DNA of 64,000 nucleotides from Arthrobacter sp. MYb214 (GTDB taxonomy: Bacteria; Actinomycetota; Actinomycetes; Actinomycetales; Micrococcaceae). Below are positions 24,771 through 33,877 of this stretch, piece after piece. The DNA lies in assembly GCF_002979865.1 (NCBI RefSeq), contig NZ_PCPZ01000009.1, forward strand, positions 1 through 64,000, written 5' to 3'. The notes below the pieces were generated by a model. That model saw only the letters and a program-made list of their open reading frames with translations. It searched no databases and was not told where the DNA came from. How positions within the stretch are numbered: position 1 is the first letter of the stretch; every line of letters begins with the position of its first letter. The position numbers and the translations under genes are program-made.

Positions 24771-26509
24771 TAGTTCCCCTCCCCCAGCTGGCTCCGGCCA
24801 CTGGCATGCAGCGCATCAGCGCGTTGGCGGAAACCGTCCATGGCTTCCTTGAGATAGCCGTCGGCGGCCAGCAGCTCGTCACGGCGTCCGGCCTGGATGA
24901 GCTGTCCGTGGTCCATGACCAGAACATAGTCGTAGTCGGCCAGCAACCCCAGCCGGTGGGTGACGGTGATGACCGTGGTGCTGCGGTCCAAGGAGCGCAG
25001 GGTCCCCAGCACGTCCGCTTCGGTCTGGACGTCCAAGGCGCTGGTGGGCTCATCGAGCAGCAGCACGGGACGCTGTGCCAGCAGGGCGCGGGCCAGCGAC
25101 AGGCGCTGGGCCTGGCCGCCAGAAAGCCGTGCCCCTGACTCGCCCAGGCGTTGCGCCAATCCCCCGGGTTGCGCCTCGAACCACGCTCCCATGCCGACCT
25201 GGCGCAGCGCCAGGAGCAGTTCGCCGTCGGCAGCCCGGGGCGCACCGAGCAGGAGGTTTTCGCGCAGGCTCATGCCGAAGAGCGTGGCGTGCTGTTCCAC
25301 TACGGCGGTATTGGCCTTCAAGGTTGCCGGGCCCATGGCTTGCCGGGCATCGCGGATGGTGCCGGAGGAAGCTTCGAGCTGGCCCTGGAGCACGCGCAGC
25401 AGCGTCGTCTTGCCGCTGCCCGAGGGGCCGATGATGGCAGTACGCGAACCGGCCGGGAAATGCCAGGAAATTTTGTCCAGCGCGTGGTGCCCACTATCGT
25501 AGCTGGCGCTGACTTCTTCCAGGATCAGATCGCGGTGGCGCAGGTCCACGTGCAGCGGATTGGCCATGGAACGGTGCATGGGGATGTCGGCGACTTCGGC
25601 CAGTTTCTTCTCGGCGGCCTTGCCGGTCATCCCGATGTAGAAGAAGCTGCCGACGTAGTTGACCGGGGCGAGCATCAGGAAGCTCAGGATCACCAGTGAC
25701 AGGGCAGAACCCGGGGTGATGGCCCCGGAACTGGCGCGCCACCAGGCCAGCAGGGCGGCACTGGCGAGCAGCAGCACGGCGAAGCTGGAATCGATGACCA
25801 GCAGGATCAGCTGGTTGCGGGCCAGCAGCTTCATCACTTGCTGGCGTACGCGTTCGGTGGCCTGCTCGATGCGCGATCCCATCCACCGGCTGGCGCCGTT
25901 GAGCTTGAGCATGCCCAGCGAGCGCAGTGCGTCCAGGAAGGTCGCCGAGAGGATGCCCTGGGCTCGGCGGTACTCGCCGTTCGAGGAGCCGAAGCGTCGC
26001 TGGAAGCCCAGGACGATGACCGGGACCAGCGCGGTGGGAACCAGCAGTACCAGTGCGCTGAGCGGGTCGATGGCAAAGGCGATGAAGCACAGGATCAATA
26101 CCGGGGTGGCTACCGCGGAGATTGCCGGGCCGATGAAGCTGGAACGGTATTTCACGGACCGCTCCACCGAGTCCATCGCCGCATGCAGCAGCTCCCCATC
26201 GCCAGAGGCGCGCACCGCCAGCGGGCCGATGGACAGATAGTGCTTGAGCAGCTTCATGCGGTGGTACTCGGTCAGGTCGAGGCTGTTGCGCGAGATCACG
26301 ACCGGGATCAAGAAGGTGGCAACCGCCATGATCAGCAGTTCGCCGAAGGCGCTGGCATACCATTGGGTGCCCAGCGGGCGATGGGCCATGAGTTCATCCA
26401 GGCCTTGGCCCACGACGATCACCAAGCCGGCGGTTCCGGCCGCGGCACTGAGGCTCAGTGCCACCACGATGGCTGTTGCAGCCGAAAATATTCCAAAGAC
26501 CCTACGCAC
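24770..26509 (-). CDS. ABC exporter half-transporter, CydD-like (first gene)
   Basis: The 579-residue protein has a transmembrane domain (about 1-315) and an ATPase domain (about 335-560) with Walker A GPSGSGKTT, signature LSGGQAQRLSLARAL and Walker B VLLLDEPTSALD. It forms the first half of a coupled heterodimeric exporter with the gene at 23010-24770. The GTG start is preceded by TAGGAT ending 6 nt away; AGGAGG occupies exactly that gap, too close to serve as a ribosome site, so a leaderless start is likely. Both halves retain a full Walker motif set. Confidence 0.87.
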   Translation of the reverse strand: MRRVFGIFSAATAIVVALSLSAAAGTAGLVIVVGQGLDELMAHRPLGTQWYASAFGELLIMAVATFLIPVVISRNSLDLTEYHRMKLLKHYLSIGPLAVRASGDGELLHAAMDSVERSVKYRSSFIGPAISAVATPVLILCFIAFAIDPLSALVLLVPTALVPVIVLGFQRRFGSSNGEYRRAQGILSATFLDALRSLGMLKLNGASRWMGSRIEQATERVRQQVMKLLARNQLILLVIDSSFAVLLLASAALLAWWRASSGAITPGSALSLVILSFLMLAPVNYVGSFFYIGMTGKAAEKKLAEVADIPMHRSMANPLHVDLRHRDLILEEVSASYDSGHHALDKISWHFPAGSRTAIIGPSGSGKTTLLRVLQGQLEASSGTIRDARQAMGPATLKANTAVVEQHATLFGMSLRENLLLGAPRAADGELLLALRQVGMGAWFEAQPGGLAQRLGESGARLSGGQAQRLSLARALLAQRPVLLLDEPTSALDVQTEADVLGTLRSLDRSTTVITVTHRLGLLADYDYVLVMDHGQLIQAGRRDELLAADGYLKEAMDGFRQRADALHASGRSQLGEGN

Positions 26510-26627
26510 CCTCCTATCCTAGGGCAGAGCCCACCGGCAATTCCGCGCCGTGGGGCTTGCCGGCAAGGCTGGGCCGTGAAGCGTCATACATTGCCCGTGA
26601 TGCGCGATGTGCGCGAAACTGGAGTGC

Positions 26628-27614
26628 ATGAGCACCCCGGAGCTGAAACAACGTCCGCATTCTGTCACCTTGCGATTCCTCGCGGCACCGACCGACGTCG
26701 ATGTCACCGGGATTGTTCCTGCGGGCACCGTTCTGGAATGGGTCGACAAGGCCGCCTACGCTGCGGCGGTGGGATGGTCCTCCAGCTATTGCGTCACCGC
26801 CTATGTAGGCAATATCCACTTCGCCGACCCGATCCACTCCGGAGATCTGGTGGAAGTGACCGCTTCGGTGGTGTACACCGGAACCAGCTCCATGCACATC
26901 CATACCGAGGTGTCCTTCAGCGATCCGCGCGAATTGCAGCCGGTGAAGTCCAGCAGCTGCCTGGTGATCTTCGTAGCCGTCGGCGAGAATGGGAAGCCAA
27001 CCCCGGTTCCGGCGTTCACTCCGGGTACGGCCCGGGAAATCGCAATGCGCGAGAATGCGCTGGCGCGCATTGAGATCCGCGAGCAGATCGTCGCGTCCAT
27101 GAACGATCAGGTATACACCGATGAGGGAACCGCCGAACGCGTGACGCTGCGCTTCCTGGCGGCGCCCACCGATGTGAACTGGGGCGGCAAGGTCCACGGC
27201 GGCATCGTGATGAAGTGGATTGACGATGCCGCTGAGCTGTGCGCGGCCCGCTACTGCCAGCAGGAAACCGTTGCGGTGTTCTCCGGCGGCGTGCGTTTCT
27301 ACCGCCCGCTGCTGATCGGCCACCTGGTGGAGGTCGAGGCCCGACTGGTCTACACCGGGAACAAGGGGATGCACGTTGCGGTGCATGTGCGCTCTGGCGA
27401 TCCGAAGACCCGGGAAATGCAGCTGACGACCTACTGCCTGACCGTGATGGTGACCCGCGATGAAACCGGCACCGCTGTTCCGGTCAAGCCCTGGGTGCCC
27501 GTCACCGGGGAGGACAAGCGGCTGTGGAATCACGCCCGCGACTTGTTGGCCATCCGCGCCAACGCGCCTGGCGGTTACACCCCAATCCATATGGCCAAGG
27601 AGAACGCGAAGTGA
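26628..27614 (+). CDS. Acyl-CoA thioesterase with two hotdog domains
   Basis: The 328-residue protein is a tandem of two similar hotdog units (about 8-130 and 165-295), both beginning with VTLRFLAAPTDV. The second unit has the GGKVHGGIVMKWIDDAAELCA pattern with the catalytic Asp; the first has a matching AGTVLEWVDKAAY. This double-hotdog layout is that of cytosolic acyl-CoA thioester hydrolases (ACOT7/YciA group), which free fatty acids from CoA. ATG 26628 follows GGAG with only 3-nt spacing. The last four bases overlap the GTG of trpF. Confidence 0.9.
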   Translation: MSTPELKQRPHSVTLRFLAAPTDVDVTGIVPAGTVLEWVDKAAYAAAVGWSSSYCVTAYVGNIHFADPIHSGDLVEVTASVVYTGTSSMHIHTEVSFSDPRELQPVKSSSCLVIFVAVGENGKPTPVPAFTPGTAREIAMRENALARIEIREQIVASMNDQVYTDEGTAERVTLRFLAAPTDVNWGGKVHGGIVMKWIDDAAELCAARYCQQETVAVFSGGVRFYRPLLIGHLVEVEARLVYTGNKGMHVAVHVRSGDPKTREMQLTTYCLTVMVTRDETGTAVPVKPWVPVTGEDKRLWNHARDLLAIRANAPGGYTPIHMAKENAK

Positions 27615-28237
27615 GTGCAGCAAAGCCCTTCGTCAAAGTGTGCGGCTTGTCCACGGCCCAGGACGTGCAAACCGCTGCGGCCCATGGTGCTGATGCCATC
27701 GGGTTCGTGCTCACGCCCAGTGCCCGGGAAATTTCCGCGCAGCGCGCCGCCGCATTGGTGAAGGCGGTTCCCGCAGGCATTGCCACCGTGGCGGTATTCC
27801 GCGGCGAAGAGATCCAGACGGTGCTTCAGCTTGCGGCGCAAGCCGGCGTGAGTTGGGTGCAGCTGCACGGGCAGCGCACGGCAAAGGATGTGAGCACCGC
27901 CCATGAGGCCGGGTTCAAGGTCATCCGCGCGGTGCGGCGCGATGACCCGGAGGAGCAGTTTGCCGATTGGGGCGAAGATCTGCTGCTCATTGACGCCTCG
28001 GTCCCCGGCAGCGGCGAAAGCTGGGATTATGCGGCAGTGAAGGATCTGGCCGCTGGTCGGCGCTGGCTGGTGGCCGGCGGACTGTCCCCGCAGAATGTCG
28101 CTGATGCCTTGGCTGCGTCCAGCGCTTTCGGCGCCGATGTCTCCTCCGGCGTCGAATCATCGCGCGGAGTCAAGGATCCCGAAATGATCGCCATGTTCAT
28201 TGATGCGGCCAAGGCTTCGCCGAATCCCGCACATTGA
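27611..28237 (+). CDS. trpF: Phosphoribosylanthranilate isomerase
   Basis: The 208-residue TIM-barrel protein converts N-(5-phosphoribosyl)anthranilate to the 1-carboxyphenylamino deoxyribulose phosphate in tryptophan synthesis. Cys11 (KVCGLS) and Asp128 (LLIDAS) match the general base and acid; FVLTPSAREIS, SWVQLHG, VAGGLSPQNV and DVSSGVESSRGVKD are the other family motifs. The GTG start overlaps the thioesterase stop (GTGA), with AAGGAG 8 nt upstream. No other trp gene lies in the window. Many actinobacteria lack TrpF and use the bifunctional PriA instead, so a separate trpF is of interest. Confidence 0.92.
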   Translation: MSAAKPFVKVCGLSTAQDVQTAAAHGADAIGFVLTPSAREISAQRAAALVKAVPAGIATVAVFRGEEIQTVLQLAAQAGVSWVQLHGQRTAKDVSTAHEAGFKVIRAVRRDDPEEQFADWGEDLLLIDASVPGSGESWDYAAVKDLAAGRRWLVAGGLSPQNVADALAASSAFGADVSSGVESSRGVKDPEMIAMFIDAAKASPNPAH

Positions 28238-28281
28238 GTCCCCCCGGCACGGTCCAGCAGGAATTGCGCGAGTGAATTGAT

Positions 28282-28833
28282 TCAGCGGATCCAATTGTGC
28301 GGGGCCGGCTTGCGGGTGCTGGGCAGCGCTCCGTCCTGGCGCCACTGGTGCAGCCACTCGGGCAGCACCATGTCTGCTGGCAGTTCCAAGCCGACTGCTG
28401 CCAGGATTTCCTCGTTGGAAACCGCACCCTTTTTCGAGGTCATCCGGGTGGCGACATAGGCGCGAGCGTAGATTTCGCCCTTCACGACGATGCGCTGTTC
28501 GAAGAAGATGCACTTGTCGTCCATGCCGATCAGCCGGGTTTCCTGGGAGAACTTGGTTCCCAGGCGCACCGACTTGCGGAAGGTGATGGTCTCGGTCTGC
28601 ACGACCGGAACCCATTTATTCCTGGACATGATGTCCCAGACACCGGAACGGAACATCAAGTCGAAGCGTCCGAGATCGAAGATCGAGAAGTACATGCCGT
28701 TGTTGATGTGGCCGGCAAAGTCGATATCGGTCAGCGTGGCACGCATGCCCACTGAGCTGGTGTCGAACATCGACAGCTTGGAAGCCTTCTTGCTGTTCAG
28801 GTAAACCATGAGGATTCGGAAAATCATGTGCAT
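28282..28833 (-). CDS. Thioesterase family protein (THEM6-like hotdog)
   Basis: The 183-residue protein has one hotdog domain with DIDFAGHINNGMYFSIFDLGRFDL, which carries the acidic and histidine residues typical of the 4-hydroxybenzoyl-CoA thioesterase-like/THEM6 group. The substrate is unknown. TAATGT ends 6 nt before the ATG, suggesting a leaderless mRNA; a second in-frame ATG is two codons downstream. It converges with trpF, 44 nt away. Confidence 0.82.
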   Translation of the reverse strand: MHMIFRILMVYLNSKKASKLSMFDTSSVGMRATLTDIDFAGHINNGMYFSIFDLGRFDLMFRSGVWDIMSRNKWVPVVQTETITFRKSVRLGTKFSQETRLIGMDDKCIFFEQRIVVKGEIYARAYVATRMTSKKGAVSNEEILAAVGLELPADMVLPEWLHQWRQDGALPSTRKPAPHNWIR

Positions 28834-28982
28834 ACCATCACATTACTGCCTAGTAACCTTTCTGCCTAGCGCATTTCCTCCCGGGTCAACGCCAGGGGTA
28901 AGCCTCCAGGCTCATGCCCGGAAAACCGCAGACCGGTAAAGTCGTTTCCAATGCCTGGCCAACGAGATGATCAAGGAACACC

Positions 28983-30353
28983 ATGTACCGACTCCCCGAG
29001 CTAGTACACCGGAGGCTCCCGACGCTGCCTCCGGTGGATTGGGAACGTCCGTCTCCGGATAAGAAGAGCTTGCGCCGCGACATTATCGTCGCTTCGGGCT
29101 TCCTCCTGCTGGCGCTGGCCATGCACGAACTGCTGCTCTCCCTGACCGAGCAAGAGAACGCGCCCGATCCTCTTCTCGCCTATCTCGTGCTTGTGTCCCT
29201 GATCGTGCCGCTGATGTTCCGCCGGCGCTGGCCCATCACCATGATGCTCATCGGTTCGGCTGCCTTCGTGGGCGCCGGAAGCGAAAATACCTACCAAGTC
29301 GGCATGGAGCTCTGCGCGCAGCTGGCCTATTTCATCGGCATCTACACCGCGGTCACGTGGTCGAAGAACCGCCGGGGACTGTGGATAGCGATGAGCGTGG
29401 TGCTGCTGTTCATGGCCACCTGGGTGATCGTCACCTTCTTCACCTCCGACTTGCTCACGGCCACCGGAACTTCCATGGTCGAGGATCCAGCAGGCGTGCT
29501 GCCGACGTCAACGGCCTTCATCTTCTACAACCTGCTGATGAACCTGCTGTACTTCGGCGGCGCGATCTTCCTGGGCATGGTCAGCTGGACCAATGCCTAC
29601 GCCAGCCAAATAGTGGAAACCCAGGCCCAGCGCATTGCCGACCAGTCCCAGCAGCTGGCAGACCGTGCGGTCAACGAGGAACGGCTGCGCATCGCCCGCG
29701 AGCTGCACGATGTCATTGCCCACCACATCGCCTCGGTGGGAATCCAGGCTTCGGCCGCCCGCATGGTGCATGAGCGCGATCCCCAGCAGTCCATCGAACT
29801 GATGCGCGGCATCGAGTCCTCGGCACGCAGTGCAGTCAGCGAAACGCGGGCACTGCTGGGCGTATTGCGCGAACATCGCGGACCGGAGGATTCGCCGAGC
29901 TCCGCGGAGGGGGCACGGAACCCCGAACCCTCCATGGCGCAGCTCGATGAGCTGATCGCAGCCAATGAACGCCAGGGACTGAGCATCCAGATCTCCCGCG
30001 ATGAACACCAGCCCGGCTTCATTTCTGACCTGCCGGCAGGCCTGTCGCTCGCGCTCTACCGCATCAGCGGCGAAGCCTTGGCCAATGTCCGTGCGCATTC
30101 CACGGCCCGCACAGCTACCTTGTCGCTGCGTTCGGGAACCGATGCCGATGGCGCATGGATAGAAGTCGAGGTCACCGACAGCGGCCGTCCACGGCCGGAC
30201 TCCGCCGGTGGCGGCTACGGCCTGCGTGGCATTCGCGAACGCGCCAAGCTGCATCATGGGCTAGTGGAAATCGGCCCGCGCATTCCGCACGGCTGGCGTA
30301 CCCGGGCCCGGTTGCGCGTGGTTTCCGACGCGGCAACTAGACTGGCAACATGA
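28983..30353 (+). CDS. Two-component sensor histidine kinase (NarL-type partner)
   Basis: The 456-residue protein has an N-terminal membrane domain of about six helices (about 33-205), a HisKA_3 dimerisation domain with phospho-acceptor His242 in IARELHDVIAHHIA, and an HATPase domain (about 345-445) with GGGYGLRGIRERA. The N-terminus lacks a recognisable sensor domain, as in kinases that sense cell-envelope stress or a partner transporter. AAGGA lies 6 nt before the ATG. Its stop overlaps the start of the response regulator (ATGA). Confidence 0.94.
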   Translation: MYRLPELVHRRLPTLPPVDWERPSPDKKSLRRDIIVASGFLLLALAMHELLLSLTEQENAPDPLLAYLVLVSLIVPLMFRRRWPITMMLIGSAAFVGAGSENTYQVGMELCAQLAYFIGIYTAVTWSKNRRGLWIAMSVVLLFMATWVIVTFFTSDLLTATGTSMVEDPAGVLPTSTAFIFYNLLMNLLYFGGAIFLGMVSWTNAYASQIVETQAQRIADQSQQLADRAVNEERLRIARELHDVIAHHIASVGIQASAARMVHERDPQQSIELMRGIESSARSAVSETRALLGVLREHRGPEDSPSSAEGARNPEPSMAQLDELIAANERQGLSIQISRDEHQPGFISDLPAGLSLALYRISGEALANVRAHSTARTATLSLRSGTDADGAWIEVEVTDSGRPRPDSAGGGYGLRGIRERAKLHHGLVEIGPRIPHGWRTRARLRVVSDAATRLAT

Positions 30354-31015
30354 GCAAAATTACCGTGGTGATCTGCGATGACCAGTCGCTGATCCTCTCG
30401 TCGCTGAAACTGATCTTGCAAACCGATCCGCAGATCCAGGTCATCGGCACGGCAGGCAACGGCCAAGCGGGCCTGGAAATGGTTCGCGAGCTGAACCCCA
30501 CGGTGGCGCTGATGGATATCCAAATGCCGCAGATGGACGGCATCGAAGCCACGAAGCTCATCGCCAGCACCACCCAGACCAAAGTCATTGTGCTGACCAC
30601 CTTCAACCGCGACGACTACCTCTTCGAGGCCATGGATGCCGGGGCCAGCGGGTTCCTGCTGAAGAATGCAGAGCCTGAAATGCTGGTGGCCGCCGTGCAC
30701 CAGGTGGCCGCCGGCCACGGGCTGCTCTCCCCCGAAGTCACGCTCAAGCTCATCCAGCGTGGCACCGGCGCGGTCCCTGCCGCGGATTCGGCAGCGGCAA
30801 CTACCGAGGCCCAGCAGCTGGAAAAACTCACCGAACGCGAACGCCAGGTACTCTGCGAACTGGCCCAGGGCAAGAACAACCAGGAAATCGCCGCGGTGCT
30901 CTCCTTGTCGGAAGCCACGGTGAAAACCCACCTGTCGAACCTGTTGGCGAAGCTGCACCTGCGCGACCGGGTGCAGGGCGTGCTATTCGCCCACCGCGCC
31001 GGACTCATCCAATAG
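30350..31015 (+). CDS. NarL/FixJ-type response regulator
   Basis: The 221-residue protein has a complete receiver (Asp10/Asp11, phosphoacceptor Asp56 in VALMDIQMP, Thr83, Lys105) and a C-terminal LuxR helix-turn-helix (about 155-215: LTERERQVLCELAQGKNNQEIA). It is translationally coupled to the kinase. The ABC genes that follow 79 nt downstream are its probable targets. Confidence 0.95.
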   Translation: MSKITVVICDDQSLILSSLKLILQTDPQIQVIGTAGNGQAGLEMVRELNPTVALMDIQMPQMDGIEATKLIASTTQTKVIVLTTFNRDDYLFEAMDAGASGFLLKNAEPEMLVAAVHQVAAGHGLLSPEVTLKLIQRGTGAVPAADSAAATTEAQQLEKLTERERQVLCELAQGKNNQEIAAVLSLSEATVKTHLSNLLAKLHLRDRVQGVLFAHRAGLIQ

Positions 31016-31094
31016 TTTCATTCTCCAGACGGAGCGCAAATGCTGCTTAGTTTCCTAAGCTGATGAGTAGAAACAATACTTGGCAGAGGAAAAC

Positions 31095-31976
31095 ATGCTT
31101 GAGCTAAACCATGTGTCACGGTCATTTGCACAGAATTTGGTGCTCGATGACATCAGCTTCACCGTACCTGGCGGCGCGCTCACCGGATTCGTCGGTGCCA
31201 ACGGTGCCGGCAAGACCACCACCATGCGCATCATCATGGGATTGCTCAGCGCCGATTCCGGTTCTGTTTCGCTCAACGGCCAACCACTCAATGGAGCCAC
31301 CCGCCCCAACTTCGGCTACATGCCCGAGGAACGCGGCCTGTATCCCAAGCAGCCGGTCATAGACCAGCTGGTCTACCTCGGACAGCTCCATGGCCTGTCC
31401 CGCTCCGGAGCACGCAAACGGGCCATGGAACTGCTGGCCCGTTTCGGATTGGCTGACCGCGCCAAGTCGAAACTCGAATCCCTGTCCCTGGGCAACCAGC
31501 AACGCGTTCAAGTCACCGCAGCACTGCTGCACGAACCCGACGTGCTCATCCTCGACGAACCTTTCAGCGGACTTGACCCGATCGCGGTGGACGCAATGAG
31601 CTCCATCCTGCGCGACTATGCAGCGCGTGGCGTACCGGTGCTCTTCTCTTCGCATCAGCTGGATCTGCTCGATGTGCTGGTGGACCACCTGGTGATCATC
31701 CAGGACGGCAGGATCCTGGCCAATTCATCGGCAGCCGGGCTCCGTGCGACGCAGGCATCCCGGCACCGGTTGTCCCTGGGCTCCGACACGGGCTGGCTGC
31801 GCAATGAACCGGGGGTCACCGTTATCGATATTTCAGGCCATGACGCATTGGTGAATTTCGACTCCGAATCCGATGCCCAACGCGTGCTCGCCACCGCCAT
31901 GAGCCGCGGGCCCGTCGCAGAGTTCGCAATCCATCGCCCTTCGCTGGCCGACATCTACCGGGAGATCATCAAGTGA
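31095..31976 (+). CDS. ABC transporter ATP-binding protein (NatA/ABC-2 type)
   Basis: The 293-residue ATPase has Walker A GANGAGKTT, a signature-like LSLGNQQRVQ (Leu-Ser-Leu-Gly in place of LSGGQ), Walker B VLILDEPFSGLD and H-loop SSHQLD. A C-terminal extension of about 80 residues is typical of the DrrA/NatA group. AGAGGA lies 4 nt before ATG 31095. Its stop overlaps the start of the permease (GTGA), so both are made together. Confidence 0.92.
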   Translation: MLELNHVSRSFAQNLVLDDISFTVPGGALTGFVGANGAGKTTTMRIIMGLLSADSGSVSLNGQPLNGATRPNFGYMPEERGLYPKQPVIDQLVYLGQLHGLSRSGARKRAMELLARFGLADRAKSKLESLSLGNQQRVQVTAALLHEPDVLILDEPFSGLDPIAVDAMSSILRDYAARGVPVLFSSHQLDLLDVLVDHLVIIQDGRILANSSAAGLRATQASRHRLSLGSDTGWLRNEPGVTVIDISGHDALVNFDSESDAQRVLATAMSRGPVAEFAIHRPSLADIYREIIK

Positions 31977-33145
31977 ACACCACCACGGCTCCATGGCTCA
32001 TTGTCGCCTTGCGCGAAGTCGAAACCAAGCTGCGCGACAAAGCTTTCATCATCAGCACCATCGTGACCTTGCTATTCATCATCGGATCGGTCGCCCTTAC
32101 CGGTTTCCTCGCCAATCGCACGTCGAATTTCGCCGTGGCGGCCACCGACGATGCCAGTTTCCGGGTGCTGGAGCAGGTGATCCAGGATCGCCCCGAAGAC
32201 GTGGAATTGAGCATTTCCAGGCTCGCTCCTGAACAGGCGGAGCAGCAGCTATCCGCTGAGCGGCTGAACGCGACCTTGTCCGGTTCGGCCGATGCGCAGG
32301 AATTCACGCTGACCGGTTTCAACGCGGTCGACCAAGAGCTCAGTTCTCTGGTCCGCGAAGCAATGAAAACCGTGAAGACCGATCAGCTGCTGGCCGAGGC
32401 CGGACTGGAATCAGCTGGCCTGCCCGATAACGAGGACCTCATTCTCGATCAGCTCCATGGCGATTCCGAACGGGCCGCGATGGCCAGTGCCATGGCGCTG
32501 GTCTTCTCATTCCTCTTCTACATGGCCGCATTCCTCTTCGGCATGCCCATCGCCAATTCGGTCATCGAGGAGAAGCAGAACCGCGTGGTCGAGATCCTGG
32601 CCAGCACCATCCGGCTGCGCCAGCTGCTGGCAGGAAAAATCATCGGGAATGTCGTTCTCGCAATGATCCAGCTCCTGGCCTTCCTCAGCATTGGCTTGCT
32701 GGCTGCCTACATTTCCCCGATCCAGATCCCGTTCCTCGGAGTTGTCACCCAGGTGGCCGGGTGGTTCGTGGTGTTCTTCTTCGGCGGTTTCCTGCTTCTG
32801 GCCGGGATCTGGGCAGCGTTGGGCTCCTTGGCTACCCGTACCGAGGATCTGCAGCAATCCAGCGGGCCCGTGGTGGGCCTCCTGATGGCGGTGCTGTTTA
32901 TCGGGTTGTATGCCAAGGGCAGCTTCCTGGTGGTCGCTTCGTACATTCCCATCGTCTCCTCGGCGGCGATGCCTAGCCGCCTGCTCTCCGGCGAGGTAGC
33001 TTTCTGGGAGCCGATTCTTTCGCTTGCAATTCTCCTGGCTGCCTGCTGGCTCGTGCTGCTGTTTGCCGAGAAGATCTACGGCAGGGCAGTGATGCACACC
33101 GGTGGCGCGCTGACCTTGCGCAAGGCACTGAAACTCGAGGTCTGA
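31973..33145 (+). CDS. ABC-2 type permease (NatB-like)
   Basis: The 390-residue protein has one N-terminal helix (about 25-48), an extracytoplasmic domain of about 120 residues (50-175), and five to six further helices (about 180-375). The layout and the EEKQNRVVEILASTIRLRQLL segment are typical of NatB/ABC-2 permeases that export ions or antimicrobial compounds. With the ATPase and two-component genes it forms a four-gene sensing and export module. Confidence 0.9.
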   Translation: MNTTTAPWLIVALREVETKLRDKAFIISTIVTLLFIIGSVALTGFLANRTSNFAVAATDDASFRVLEQVIQDRPEDVELSISRLAPEQAEQQLSAERLNATLSGSADAQEFTLTGFNAVDQELSSLVREAMKTVKTDQLLAEAGLESAGLPDNEDLILDQLHGDSERAAMASAMALVFSFLFYMAAFLFGMPIANSVIEEKQNRVVEILASTIRLRQLLAGKIIGNVVLAMIQLLAFLSIGLLAAYISPIQIPFLGVVTQVAGWFVVFFFGGFLLLAGIWAALGSLATRTEDLQQSSGPVVGLLMAVLFIGLYAKGSFLVVASYIPIVSSAAMPSRLLSGEVAFWEPILSLAILLAACWLVLLFAEKIYGRAVMHTGGALTLRKALKLEV

Positions 33146-33204
33146 GCCCGCCTGCCAAGAACAGGAAAAGGGATTGCACAGCCAGTTTCATTAGACTTGG
33201 CTAA

Positions 33205-33804
33205 GTGAGCGAAGAAAAACCACTGTTGCATCTGCCGGCCCGCCTGATCATTGTTTGGCTGGTGCTGATCGCCGGCATCACCGGATCCACGCTGCTGTCC
33301 ACCGCCGACTATGTCACCGGCGGCAGCCTGCTCTCCCTGATCGCGTTATGGGTGATCAGGCTCGTGGCCATCGGCAGCTTCTGGTTGCTCGAAGCGCGCA
33401 AGGACACCAAGGTCTTCGCGATGCTGCTGGTCCTGCTGTCGCTGGTCCTGGACATCTTGCTGAAGCTGCCGGTTCTGGACACCGTGGAATATGGCGATTG
33501 GTTCCTGGTCTCCGCGCTGGATCTGCAAGGAATGTACACCGGCTACTTCACCGTCTGGGGCCTGCTCCTGCCGGTGCTTTCGCTAGTTGGCTGGTTCGTC
33601 CTGCGTCCCCGCAAGCTCGCTGGCTGGATCGTCGGCCTGCTCTCCGCGGTGGGCCTGGGATTTGCGGCCCTGTCCGTGGCTGGTTCGGCCAGCGGATCCG
33701 TACTCGCCTTTACCCTGGTGACCTTGGCGCGCTACATTCTTCCGGCGATCCTCTCCGCCACCGCGGATATTCTGGTCGCCAAGTACAAGGTACGCAAGAA
33801 GTAA
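33205..33804 (+). CDS. Hypothetical integral membrane protein
   Basis: The 199-residue product has five to six predicted helices (first at about 12-32) and a basic C-terminus VAKYKVRKK. I do not recognise the family. The GTG lacks a ribosome site; TAGACT at 33192-33197 ends 7 nt before it, so it probably has its own leaderless promoter although it follows the permease by only 59 nt. A strong bidirectional terminator lies downstream. Confidence 0.75.
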   Translation: MSEEKPLLHLPARLIIVWLVLIAGITGSTLLSTADYVTGGSLLSLIALWVIRLVAIGSFWLLEARKDTKVFAMLLVLLSLVLDILLKLPVLDTVEYGDWFLVSALDLQGMYTGYFTVWGLLLPVLSLVGWFVLRPRKLAGWIVGLLSAVGLGFAALSVAGSASGSVLAFTLVTLARYILPAILSATADILVAKYKVRKK

Positions 33805-33814
33805 AGAGCATCCG

Positions 33815-33868
33815 GCATAAAGCAGTGGCCAGCATCCAAATAAATGGATGCTGGCCGCTGCTTTATGC
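33815..33868. terminator. Bidirectional terminator between two convergent genes
   Basis: GCATAAAGCAG plus GGCCAGCATCCA (33815-33838) pair with the complementary arm at 33845-33868; the 24-bp stem has a single mismatch and a 6-nt loop. It separates the membrane protein gene from the convergent putA, which ends at 33878. Confidence 0.9.
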
Positions 33869-33877
33869 GCTTGCCTG

